64,000 nt of DNA from Candidatus Woesearchaeota archaeon B3_Woes. Its GTDB lineage: Archaea; Nanobdellota; Nanobdellia; Woesearchaeales; B3-WOES. The translations under genes were made by a program, and so were the position numbers. Location of the stretch: positions 270,323 to 334,322 of the forward strand of contig NJBG01000001.1 in the NCBI GenBank assembly GCA_005222965.1, given 5' to 3'. Below are positions 50,604 to 59,500 of the stretch, piece after piece. Numbering within the stretch: position 1 is the stretch's first letter; the number at the start of each line of letters is the position of its first letter. The notes below the pieces were generated by a model. The model did not search any database. It was not told where the DNA came from and saw nothing but the letters and a program-made list of their open reading frames with translations.

Positions 50604-51443
50604 ATGGAAAATCAAATACTTTTCTTAGGAACTGGAGGGGATGAAGTTATAGTTAGTAAGCAAATTAGAGCTTCTGGAGGTATAATAATAAATACAGAAG
50701 GTTATCAATTCCACATTGATCCTGGCCCAGGTGCATTAGTTCAGGCAAAGAAATATAATGTGAATATAAGAGAAAATACTGCAGTATTAGTAAGTCACGC
50801 TCATATTAACCATTGCAATGATGTTAATGCTGTTTTAGCTGCAATGAGTCATAATAAACTTGACATAAAAGGTGTATTAATTGCTAACGATACTCTGGTT
50901 AATGGTGATGAAAAAACAAGACCCTACATAACAGAATTCCACAAACAATGTGTAGAAAGAGTCATTGTACCTAGTCCTGGCCAAAGAGTAGGTATAGAAA
51001 ATATTGAAATAGTAATGTTAAAAGCGAAGCATACAGACCCAAAAACAATCGGTTTTAAGTTTATTACACCAAAGTTTATCTTAGTATATTCTTCAGATAC
51101 AAGATATAATCCTGAACTAATAAGAGAATATGCAGATGCAGATATACTAATACTTAATGTAGTTGGTCCATTTGATAAAAAAAGAGAATTTAATCTTGGT
51201 TCAGATGATGCAATTAATATAATAAAAAGAGTCAATCCAAAACTTGCAATACTAACTCATTTTGGAAAAGATATGATTGAAGCAAATCCAGTCTATCAGG
51301 CAAGAGAAATAGGCAGAATGACAGATGCCCACGTTATAGCAGCAGATGATGGAACAACTATAGACCCTTTAGCCTACTCATCTAAAACAAGACAAAAAAG
51401 ATTAGAATCCTTTGAAGAATCTGAAGTTAAAACAGAAGAATGA
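50604..51443 (+). CDS. Metallo-beta-lactamase-fold hydrolase, altered HxHxDH
   Basis: MBL-fold protein of 279 residues. Strand LFLGTGGDE, IDPGPGA and the metal motif VSHAHINHCND are present; His65, His67 and His70 are kept, but Asn69 replaces the Asp of HxHxDH. Further ligands are His in LKAKHTDPKT, Asp in YSSDTRY and His in ILTHFGKDM, all expected places. The Asp-to-Asn change removes the second-metal ligand, so activity may be one-metal or lost. A GGGGG lies 8 nt before the ATG. Its end overlaps the Nudix gene by 4 nt. Confidence 0.86.
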   Translation: MENQILFLGTGGDEVIVSKQIRASGGIIINTEGYQFHIDPGPGALVQAKKYNVNIRENTAVLVSHAHINHCNDVNAVLAAMSHNKLDIKGVLIANDTLVNGDEKTRPYITEFHKQCVERVIVPSPGQRVGIENIEIVMLKAKHTDPKTIGFKFITPKFILVYSSDTRYNPELIREYADADILILNVVGPFDKKREFNLGSDDAINIIKRVNPKLAILTHFGKDMIEANPVYQAREIGRMTDAHVIAADDGTTIDPLAYSSKTRQKRLESFEESEVKTEE

Positions 51444-51856
51444 ATTTTGAAAATTTTTCATTAGCTGCAAAATCTTTTATCATGAATGATAATAAATTGT
51501 TGATAATAAAAAGATCAGATGATAATGTTCAAAAACCAGGTATATGGGAAGTACCAGGGGGAAGACTAGGTCTAGAAGAAAACCACATAGAGGGTCTTAA
51601 AAGAGAAATAAAAGAAGAAACAGGCCTTAATATTGAAGTTGTAAGACCCTTAACATTAAGAAAATTTACAAGGGATGATAATCAAAGAATAGAATTGACT
51701 AATTTTCTATGCAAGCTATCAAATCCATTAGACAAAAATATAAAATTAAGTCAAGAGCATACAAACTCTGAATGGATTGGTTTGGATGATGTTAAAAACA
51801 AAATAACCTCTTTTTTCTATAAGGAAATTGATTTAATAAAAAATCTAGAAATTTAG
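51440..51856 (+). CDS. Nudix hydrolase
   Basis: Hydrolyses a nucleoside diphosphate linked to another moiety. The Nudix box is complete: GRLGLEEN, seven residues, then REIKEETGL, matching GX5EX7REUXEEXGU at about residues 42-64. The N-terminal strand AAKSFIMNDNKLLIIKR and WEVPGG are typical. It has 138 residues. Coupled to the MBL gene by 4 nt, it converges with the PfkB gene with 12 bp of overlap. Substrate not predictable; house-cleaning or NUDT2/MutT-like roles are possible. Confidence 0.92.
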   Translation: MNFENFSLAAKSFIMNDNKLLIIKRSDDNVQKPGIWEVPGGRLGLEENHIEGLKREIKEETGLNIEVVRPLTLRKFTRDDNQRIELTNFLCKLSNPLDKNIKLSQEHTNSEWIGLDDVKNKITSFFYKEIDLIKNLEI

Positions 51857-52819
51857 ATGTTCTTTTAATTCATAATCCAAACGAGCGCCTGTTTGTTCAA
51901 TAACTTTTGTGGCAGCATAAGACGCTATTTTTCCAGCATCTTCTAAACTAAGTTTATTAGATATACTATACAAAATTCCAGCAGCATATATATCTCCTGC
52001 ACCAGTTGTATCGACAACTTTTTTAGGTTTATAAGCTTTAAATCTTAAAACTTTATTTTTAGTTTTAATTATAGAACCACATTCCCCTAATTTTATTATT
52101 GCTAATTTAACCATACGAGAAACATCTAAAAGTGCTTCTTCTTCATTTTTACCTGTAAATGATCTTGCTTCGTCTTCATTCAAAAACAGAATATCACAAT
52201 ATTTTTTTACTATTTTCTTAAAATCCTCTAAATTTCTTTCTATTAGAGCTGAATCAGATAAATCAATTGAAATAATTACACCATTTCTCTTAGCTATTTT
52301 CATAGCATGTAAAGATGCTTTTCTAAGATTTAAATTTTCAAGCATATATCCTTCTAAATGTAATATTTTGCTTTTCAATAATTCTTTTTTATTAATATCT
52401 TTTTTACTAAATTTCACAGCACTTCCAAGATATGTTATAAATGTTCTTTCAGAATCTTTTGTTATTAATGAGATTACATTACCAGTACCAACATCATCTT
52501 TTTTCAGATCACAATGAACTCCTTGTCTCATCATAATCATTTCATAGTCAAATCCTAATTTATCGCGTCCTACTTTTCCTGTAAAAAAAGATTTCCCGCC
52601 TAAATTAGCTACACCCGCAATAGTGTTTGAAACAGAACCTCCTGCTTGTTTTTTAGAATTTTTGTTTTTTAAAAAATTTGTAACAAAACTAACATGCGCT
52701 TCTTCAACTAAGTGCATTGTTCCTTTTTTTAGTTCTAAATCATTAATATCCCTATCGTCAACTTCAACTAAAGTGTCCATTAATGCATTTCCTATTCCAA
52801 AAACATCATATTTTTTCAT
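51845..52819 (-). CDS. PfkB-family kinase, adenosine-kinase-like
   Basis: Ribokinase/PfkB sugar or nucleoside kinase. The N-terminus is YDVFGIGNALMDTLVEVDD. The substrate-lid region is KQAGGSVSNTIAGVANLGG near 57, followed by GKVGRDKLG. The anion hole and catalytic Asp lie in VVDTTGAGDIYAAGILY near 273. The NALMDTL start and the GGSxSNT pattern fit the adenosine kinase branch best, which would suit purine salvage beside Hpt and the purine operon, but ribokinase-like substrates remain possible. Its own minus-strand promoter lies before ATG 52819. Confidence 0.85.
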   Translation of the reverse strand: MKKYDVFGIGNALMDTLVEVDDRDINDLELKKGTMHLVEEAHVSFVTNFLKNKNSKKQAGGSVSNTIAGVANLGGKSFFTGKVGRDKLGFDYEMIMMRQGVHCDLKKDDVGTGNVISLITKDSERTFITYLGSAVKFSKKDINKKELLKSKILHLEGYMLENLNLRKASLHAMKIAKRNGVIISIDLSDSALIERNLEDFKKIVKKYCDILFLNEDEARSFTGKNEEEALLDVSRMVKLAIIKLGECGSIIKTKNKVLRFKAYKPKKVVDTTGAGDIYAAGILYSISNKLSLEDAGKIASYAATKVIEQTGARLDYELKEHLNF

Positions 52820-52870
52820 ATATTAAAACTAAAAATTAGCACTATTTAAATCTTCCTATTGTAACTACTC

Positions 52871-53836
52871 TTAAGAAGTTATAAATAAAGAGTCAAACTC
52901 TTCTAAATATTTCTGAGCAATCTCTCTATTATGTATTATTAATATATTCTCATCATTTTTTGTATTGGCAGATTTGGTTGGATTATAACTGCCAGTTATA
53001 ACAGTCTTATTGTCTATTATAAACACCTTATGGTGCATGGTATAAGGGTTTGTATCTTTTTTAACTATTATTCCATTCATAACCAAATTGTTATATTGGT
53101 TATATTGCATGTTTGTTCTTTTTGATTCCAGAACCCCTTTTACATCTAAACCTGCTCGTTTTTTTAGAGCTAATAATTCAACAATATCAAAATCTGTAAA
53201 TGAAAATATCATAAAATATATACTCTGAGTAGCTTTTTCTAAAATATCAAGAACGTGTTGTTTACAATTATCTTCAGGGCAAAAATAATTTTCATATTTT
53301 TTATTATTTAAGTAAACAATTGGTTCTACTGTTTTATGACCTTTTCCAAAATTATAATTCCATAATTCATTAAATTCTAATTCATAATTATTAGCTAAGT
53401 TTCTAGATTCAATAATAATAACATTATTGTTATTTTTATAAGCTCCATTGTTAGTAGGATTAAAGCTTCCTGTCCATAAAATTTTATTATCAAACACACA
53501 AAATTTATTATGAGTTAATTGAGAAGAGGTATCTTTAATAATTCCTCTTCCACTCATCTTTTTGTCAAAATTAGTATTATCAATTACAACTTTAATATCA
53601 ATCTCTTTGCTTTTTTCAGATAAGGTCTTTAAAACATTCTCTAAATCTATATCGAATAAAGCGCAATGTACACTTTTATCTGAATTATTTATATATCCTA
53701 TTAACAAATCTTCACAAGGATCATAAGGACAAAAAAACACTAAAGGTTTTTCTACTATTTCTTTTACCACATTACCAGTAATATCATACACACAACCGCT
53801 TATAATAAGAATTATTAATAAAAATATTAATTTCAT
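52871..53836 (-). CDS. Exported phospholipase D-fold lipoprotein
   Basis: PLD-superfamily hydrolase, probably a nuclease or phosphodiesterase outside the cell membrane. It has a signal peptide with lipobox ISGC (Cys15). Two PLD repeats carry the catalytic HxK motifs THNKFCVFDNKILWTGSFNP near residue 104 and MHHKVFIIDNKTVITGSYNP near 268. Both lack the final Asp of HKD at the usual distance, but keep GSxNP as nuclease-type PLDs (Nuc, PLD6) do. Cys in CPYDPCEDL and CPEDNC occur at the start of each repeat. It overlaps the upstream gene at 53833-54279 by 4 nt. Confidence 0.88.
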   Translation of the reverse strand: MKLIFLLIILIISGCVYDITGNVVKEIVEKPLVFFCPYDPCEDLLIGYINNSDKSVHCALFDIDLENVLKTLSEKSKEIDIKVVIDNTNFDKKMSGRGIIKDTSSQLTHNKFCVFDNKILWTGSFNPTNNGAYKNNNNVIIIESRNLANNYELEFNELWNYNFGKGHKTVEPIVYLNNKKYENYFCPEDNCKQHVLDILEKATQSIYFMIFSFTDFDIVELLALKKRAGLDVKGVLESKRTNMQYNQYNNLVMNGIIVKKDTNPYTMHHKVFIIDNKTVITGSYNPTKSANTKNDENILIIHNREIAQKYLEEFDSLFITS

Positions 53837-54279
53837 TTCAAAGATTCTATACTTTTTGCTAAGCTAAACCTTGTCTGAGGATATGATTTTTCAAGACTAT
53901 CAAGAAGCTCTTTTATTTTTTTATTCTTCTTATTAGGACTAAACTTAATATGATTATACCTGGAAAACAACAGCGCCTCTTTGTCTGTTATTGTTCTTAA
54001 TAATTTAATTTCTTTGACTTGTTTTTTCTTTTTATTATAGAATAATTTTTCAAGAAAATCATTGCATTCATCATCTAAAGTGTATTTTATAACCTTCTTA
54101 TTGGCCTTTTTTAGATCATTTGTAAATGTCTTTGGCAAAGTGCCTATGATTTTATCTATAAAAAATCTGCTTAATTTATCCTTAACATATATCCTATCAT
54201 TCTTCTGAAACAGCTTATTTACTCTTATATCTTTTCTTATTCTTTTCTCTATATTTTTAAAAAATTTTGATTTTTCCAT
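53833..54279 (-). CDS. Shrunken TtuA/NcsA-like protein lacking the PP-loop
   Basis: It looks like a TtuA/NcsA/CTU1 tRNA thiolase with its centre removed. Residues 6-30 (FFKNIEKRIRKDIR...LFQKNDRIYV) match the segment that precedes the PP-loop in that family. LDDECNDFLEKLF near 68 matches the conserved LDDEAQTxLMNLL, and KLLRTITDKEALLFSRY near 92 matches LRxIPEKEVxLYA. The end, KSYPQTRFSLAKSIESL, matches the family C-terminus. The SGGKDS ATP loop and both Cys zinc fingers are absent, and the length is 148 against about 300. The frame is intact and coupled to the PLD gene, so it is not an obvious pseudogene. It cannot catalyse ATP-dependent thiolation as written. Confidence 0.6.
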   Translation of the reverse strand: MEKSKFFKNIEKRIRKDIRVNKLFQKNDRIYVKDKLSRFFIDKIIGTLPKTFTNDLKKANKKVIKYTLDDECNDFLEKLFYNKKKKQVKEIKLLRTITDKEALLFSRYNHIKFSPNKKNKKIKELLDSLEKSYPQTRFSLAKSIESLK

Positions 54280-54348
54280 AGAGAAATATACAATATATTC
54301 AGTATATTAATCATTTGTTACTACTTAGGAATGGAATAAAAACGAAAG

Positions 54349-54434
54349 ATTTATATATAAGTTATACCACTCTATAGTAATATAAATATCACCTCTTTTT
54401 CCTAGGACACCTCTTCGGAGGTCTCCTGGGTTTT
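54349..54434 (+). ncRNA. Possible small structured RNA with UUCG hairpin
   Basis: A promoter-like ATTTATATATAA lies at 54349-54360. About 25 bp on, an expected transcript of roughly 55 nt contains ATCACCTC (54388-54395). A hairpin spans 54401-54430 with 12 pairs, one C-C mismatch and a C(UUCG)G tetraloop, followed by TTTT. No reading frame is present. On the other strand the hairpin lies 8 nt after the Lon-like gene's stop, so it could instead be that gene's 3' element, but the stable UUCG loop and T-run favour the plus strand. Confidence 0.4.
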
Positions 54435-54437
54435 AAA

Positions 54438-56204
54438 TCATTTCTTAGGCTTTTTCTTTCCTATCCATATACCTATCAATAATCCAGAAATAAAGATTAA
54501 AACAAAACTCACAACATTATTATCAAAGTCAATATTAAAATCAATCTTCTTACTTTTTTCTTTAAAATATATATCTAAGTTAGACAACTCCAAACTATAT
54601 TCAACAAAAAGCATGCTCGAAAAAATATCCCTTTCTTTTAAGTCATTTGCGTATTCATAATAAGAATACCCTATTACAGGGAATACTCCTTCTCGTTGAC
54701 CCTCTATTATATTATTTTTAATAATATCTAATTTTTGATTAGTTACATCAAGCAATTGTGATTCTTCAACCCCAATTGTATTCAATATTAGATCAGAATT
54801 TGCTTTTGCTTTTGATGCCTTAAACAAACACAATTCATAATCTCCATTCTCTAGGTCATTTTTAGCCAAATTAATCTCTTTTTGTGTATCTTCAAAATTA
54901 TTTAAAGAAAAAGTATTTAGATAATTATAACGCTCTTCTGCTTCATAGATCTTATCCATACATGATTTTTTTATATCTTCTTCATTTATTACAAATTCTT
55001 TTTGGCCTTTATCAAAAAAAACAGACCAGGAAATAGCAGAATTTAATCTTTCCATGCCATAGGATAAATAATAGATCTTTTCTGTTGTGTTTTCTACATC
55101 TAAAACCTTATCTATGTTTTCTTCAGCCTCAATAATTCTCTCTTTTACAATCATATATGTTTCTAAATCTGTTATTGTTTTAAGTTTTTTCTCATCAATA
55201 ACCTTATTCATATTAGCTATGTGGCTTTTTATTTCAGTTATTTTTGTTAATATTTCACTATTAGTTAGATCTTCTTGTTTAAGTGTTAAATAAGCAAATT
55301 TTGTATTTGCTCCAAAACAATAAGATGCTGCAGAATAATACTTTTCATTTTCTACTGCTTTTTTGTATCTTTTGGTTAAATTAACAGCATTCTCAAAAAT
55401 TTTTTGATCACTATCCTCAAATTCATTAATGGATAATTCTTTTTGAAAATTAAGTGCTTTTGAACACAAACCATTTGTTACAGATTTCATTGTTTCCATA
55501 TACTCTTTGTCTATCTCTAATGTTTGATTCAATTTTTTTATTTCTCTTCCAGTTATATAATATAAAACTTCATCTATTGTAGAAACTTCTAAAACATTTA
55601 CCCCTTTGCTTTTTCCATATTTTATCAAATCAATAATTGATTTATTTTCTATAGATATATTGATTACATAATCTGCTATTGTAATATTTTCAATTTCAGC
55701 TGTTCTTTCTCCGTGTGGGATTAATATTGTGATAATTCCAATTTCAGAAGCAGCATCTATCTTTTCTTTTAATCCACCAACAGGACCGATTAATCCTCCA
55801 GAATTTATAGTTCCTGTTATTGTTATGTTTTCATTTAATTCTAAATTTTCTAAAGCTGCAATTGTCAATAATGTAATTGCAGCACCTGCAGAAGGCCCGC
55901 CAACAATAACAGAATCGGATTTTATAGTATAAATAAAATCATAATTACTGCAATCAAAATCTATTTCTGAACAGGCAATTTCTTTTGCAAATCTTGTAGA
56001 CATTTGTGTGTCAAGTTTTGTTAGAGGATAAGTATCAAGAAAGATTCTTCCTTTGCCTTTTTGTATCTCTAAATAAAGATCTGCAGTTGAACCTTCAAAA
56101 CCAGATGTTGTTTCTCTAACAGCCAACAAAGGTATATGATACTCTTTTGCATATACAAAAGGCATTATCAACAAAAACATAAGTAGAATAATTATCTTTT
56201 TCAT
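54438..56204 (-). CDS. Exported Lon-like (S16) serine protease
   Basis: Archaeal Lon-like protease without an AAA+ domain, probably acting at the outer face of the membrane. It has a signal peptide (1-19, ending VYA). The S16 domain covers about 28-225, with catalytic Ser105 in GGPSAGAA and Lys146 in GPVGGLKEKI; the 41-residue spacing is close to that in Lon. About 300 helical residues rich in Glu/Lys/Tyr follow, with repeats of YEAEERYN type (helical hairpins). A C-terminal membrane helix, SFVLIFISGLLIGIWIG, ends in KKKPKK, so the protein is anchored with its bulk outside. It has 588 residues. A CTTTATATATC box precedes the ATG by about 25 bp. Confidence 0.9.
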   Translation of the reverse strand: MKKIIILLMFLLIMPFVYAKEYHIPLLAVRETTSGFEGSTADLYLEIQKGKGRIFLDTYPLTKLDTQMSTRFAKEIACSEIDFDCSNYDFIYTIKSDSVIVGGPSAGAAITLLTIAALENLELNENITITGTINSGGLIGPVGGLKEKIDAASEIGIITILIPHGERTAEIENITIADYVINISIENKSIIDLIKYGKSKGVNVLEVSTIDEVLYYITGREIKKLNQTLEIDKEYMETMKSVTNGLCSKALNFQKELSINEFEDSDQKIFENAVNLTKRYKKAVENEKYYSAASYCFGANTKFAYLTLKQEDLTNSEILTKITEIKSHIANMNKVIDEKKLKTITDLETYMIVKERIIEAEENIDKVLDVENTTEKIYYLSYGMERLNSAISWSVFFDKGQKEFVINEEDIKKSCMDKIYEAEERYNYLNTFSLNNFEDTQKEINLAKNDLENGDYELCLFKASKAKANSDLILNTIGVEESQLLDVTNQKLDIIKNNIIEGQREGVFPVIGYSYYEYANDLKERDIFSSMLFVEYSLELSNLDIYFKEKSKKIDFNIDFDNNVVSFVLIFISGLLIGIWIGKKKPKK

Positions 56205-56290
56205 GGGAATAATTTGTTATTAAAGATATATAAAGATTACTAAATTGATCATGATATTTTTATGTTGATTGTATATTCTAAAACAACAAT
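56205..56290. other. Divergent spacer, Lon-like gene and AbrB locus 2
   Basis: Contains the minus-strand TATA-like box CTTTATATATC (about 56226-56236) for the protease gene. It also has a short palindrome, ATCATGAT, near 56247, and no reading frame of note. Confidence 0.5.
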
Positions 56291-56313
56291 CTTTATATAC
56301 TATTAGTACTAAT
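56291..56313 (+). promoter_or_regulatory. Promoter core plus outer operator of AbrB locus 2
   Basis: CTTTATATACTATT at 56291-56304 is identical to 7850-7863. The perfect 12-bp palindrome ATTAGTACTAAT covers 56302-56313, starting 11 bp after the first base of the core, exactly as at locus 1. The palindrome sequence itself is unrelated to that of locus 1. Confidence 0.72.
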
Positions 56314-56345
56314 TAAGGTATAATTAAGTATTTAATTAATAATAT

Positions 56346-56357
56346 ATTAGTACTAAT
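56346..56357 (+). promoter_or_regulatory. Inner operator copy abutting AbrB2 start codon
   Basis: Second exact copy of ATTAGTACTAAT, directly followed by the ATG at 56358. It lies 44 bp from the outer copy, about four helical turns, so both could be held on the same DNA face by one oligomer. Confidence 0.72.
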
Positions 56358-56516
56358 ATGGTAAAAGTTGTAGTAAATAATGGACAGTATAAGATAACTA
56401 TTCCTAAAGAACTAGCTCTAGCTAAAGGCTGGAATAAGAAAACAATTCTAAGATTTGTTGAAGATCAAGATGGAAATATCATATTGAAAGAGGTTAAACT
56501 AAAGAAAAACGAATAA
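56358..56516 (+). CDS. Minimal SpoVT/AbrB-domain regulator, 52 residues
   Basis: Small AbrB/MazE-fold DNA-binding protein. It reads MVKVVVNNGQYKITIPKELA, then LAKGWNKKTILRFVEDQDGN and IILKEVKLKKNE. This is one complete swapped-hairpin unit with nothing else, without the acidic tail of the regulator at 7981. Two exact palindromes flank its leader, one at the promoter and one touching the ATG, consistent with self-repression. A giant surface-protein frame follows immediately and partly overlaps it. No toxin gene is present. Confidence 0.82.
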   Translation: MVKVVVNNGQYKITIPKELALAKGWNKKTILRFVEDQDGNIILKEVKLKKNE

Positions 56517-56586
56517 GGCAAAAAAAATAACGGAAAATAGAATAATTACAATAGCAGCTCTACTAACAGTTATCTTTGGCTTCTTT

Positions 56587-59500
56587 ATGATAAAGGCCTC
56601 TATAACTGGTTTTGTTGTTTTTGAAGGAGATAATATTTATACAGATGAAGTTGATATTAATATTATTTCTGATACTTTCTACACTTGGATACCTAATCAA
56701 GAAGGCCCATTAATATCCTTAGGAATTTCAGGATATCTAGAAGGAGATTCTGCTGAAGTTTATTTAGGAGATAAACTAATTTATTCCTCAGGTAAATTAA
56801 ATAGAACTTCTGTTACGGTTAGTAATGGTTCTGGAGAGATTTTACTTGAATTTAATTATGGTGATAATGAAGGTTATGACAACAATAATGATGGTGTTAG
56901 TTATATAGAAAATGTAATTGATTATGAAGTTAAAGGTATATTTGATTTTGATGTTAATTATTCTAAATTATGTACAAAATATGTTGTTAATAACTTAGAT
57001 GATAATTTAAGCCAACCTGTTTGTTATGGTGATAGTGAATGTTGTAGTTTCCTTAATTTAGAATCTAAGAATGATTTGTGGAATGATAGTTTGTATTTGA
57101 ATTATGGTAAGTATAGTGCAGGTTACAACAATTCTGTATTAGCTCAAATTATTTATTATGATGTTAGTTTAAACGAATCTGATTTACACTCTTACATATA
57201 TAATTCTGAACTTAAGAAATTAGATGCTAATTTTGTAGATAGGATTTACTTTAACATAGAATGTGTTGATACTTGTTCATTACCTTCTTATTCAGATGAA
57301 TTTTATGATTTAGAAGTTAAAGTTGATGGTTTAGTGCATATATCTAATGTTAGTTATAGTTTAGAGAAAGTTGAAAAAGTCGATATTACTACAACAGTTT
57401 CTACAAAACAATATGATGCTGTTCTAGGAAAACCAGTTAAATGGCAAAAAAATATTAAAGTAAACATTAAGAAGAATAAAGTATTAAACAACTTAACAAT
57501 CGATGTTCCTAGCATAGCTGAAAATATTTCTGTCAATAAAATAGATGCTAAAAAAGGAACACAAAGAGAAGTTTCTGTTAAAGAAGATAAAAAATTAGAG
57601 AAATTAATTAAAAAAGATAAAAAGCTTATTATCGAAGAAGAAATAAAAAATGAAGATGAAGTTATTGTAGAATACTACACAACTGCTCCTTATTCTGAAG
57701 AACAGATTATAGATGATAAAAGTAAAGAAATAATTATAATTGGGCCAGAAGAAGTTCATTATGAAAATGTCTCAGTATCAACTAATCTCCTTATTGAAGT
57801 TAGTGATATTAGCAATGTAAAACTCTATTGGATAATTAATGAAAGCAAAGAACTAGTTAGTTTTGAATCTTATGATTTAGATGGAAATGGATTATATGAC
57901 AATATTGGATGGGTTGTTCCTCACCTATCCAATCAAACTTATGAATTAATAATTGAGATAACTAAAGCAGAGCACTTGGACGAGAATAAAACTTTCATCT
58001 CTGATATTTATGAAGAAGTAAAAGAGTTAGATGATGTTTGGAGTGAAACAATTCCTTCAGAAGATTATGTAAGAGTAACTTTTGAGAAAGAATTAGATTC
58101 TTCAAGAGATATAACAATTTATCCAAGAATTGTTAGTGGAACCCCAAGAATTGAAGTTTATGAAGTTGATGGAACAGAACTAATTGCTGAATTTACTAAT
58201 ATTAATTCAGAGGAGTATAATAAAGTTTATCTAACCAATCTTCAAGGAAACCAAGATACTTTTGATTTATTAATATTAGATGGAAGTATTGAAATTGATC
58301 ACATTATTGATCCAACAGAAATATTTTATGAAGATTTTGAGAGTGGGGGATTTGCTACAAATTGGACACAAGATGCTCAAGCAGATTGGTTTGAGGAAGC
58401 AGTTATATCACAATGTGGGGCATCAAAATCTGCAGGAGTTCAGTTTTCAACAGACGCATGGTTACAGACTAAAAATAATTTTTCTTTAGACAGTTATGAT
58501 GATGCAGAATTATCAGCAGCATTATATATTGATGGTTCTTTTATTGCTGGTGAATATCTTTGTATGGATTATTCATGTAATGGTGGAGTTAGTTGGAATA
58601 GAAATGCTACGCAGACAGATGGTGGTGTAGGAGGATTATGTCAGGATGCTACTTTTGATCCACTAGATAGTTGGAGAAATGTTACATTAAATATAACTTC
58701 TGCATGTGGTGTTTTACCATCAAACTTTAAAGTAAGATTTAGGCACTTTGCTGGTAATAAGGATTATGGATATGTTGATTGTGTAAATATAAGTGCTACA
58801 GAAGGAATACAAGATAACAATTACCCAATCTTCTCAAATTACAATGAAAGTCCTGTAAACAACACAGCGTATGTCCAGGGAGCAGACTATAAATTTAATG
58901 TTACTATAACTTCTACGAATGGGACAGCTGGTCTAGACTTTAATGGAACAAACTATACAGCAACTAATATATCAAGTGTATTTAATGTTACTATTAATGA
59001 TTTAGCAGCAGGAGATTATAGTTATTATTGGTGGTCATATGGAAATGGAACAAGCAATAACCCTAATTCATCTGAAACAAGAGGTTATACTGTTGCAAAG
59101 GCAACAGGACAAGTTACATTATACGTGAACAATTCGGAAAGTAACGTAACAATATTTGTAGGAGATAGTATATGGTTGAATGCTACTTTAACAACAGGAG
59201 ATACAGGAAATTTATATTTGTATAATAATGGAACACTAATCAACAATGGAACTTCACCAATCTCAAATGATACACAATTTAATAGTCCTGGATTATATAA
59301 TATATCTGCTTATTATGTTGGAAGTCAAAATTATACAAGTGATTGGTCTTTAACTTGGTGGGTTAATGTAACTGATAATACTCCGCCATATTTCACAGAC
59401 AACACTCCACAAAATCAAACTATAACTTATAATACAGCTTTAAGCTATGACATAAATGCAACAGATGGTGTAGCATTTGATTGTTTTGCTGTTAATGATT

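Noticed and set aside
56490-56530. Programmed -1 frameshift joining AbrB2 to giant protein 2
   Set aside because: The giant frame is +1 relative to AbrB2, and the A8 run lies after the AbrB2 stop codon, so a standard -1 slippery site cannot link them.
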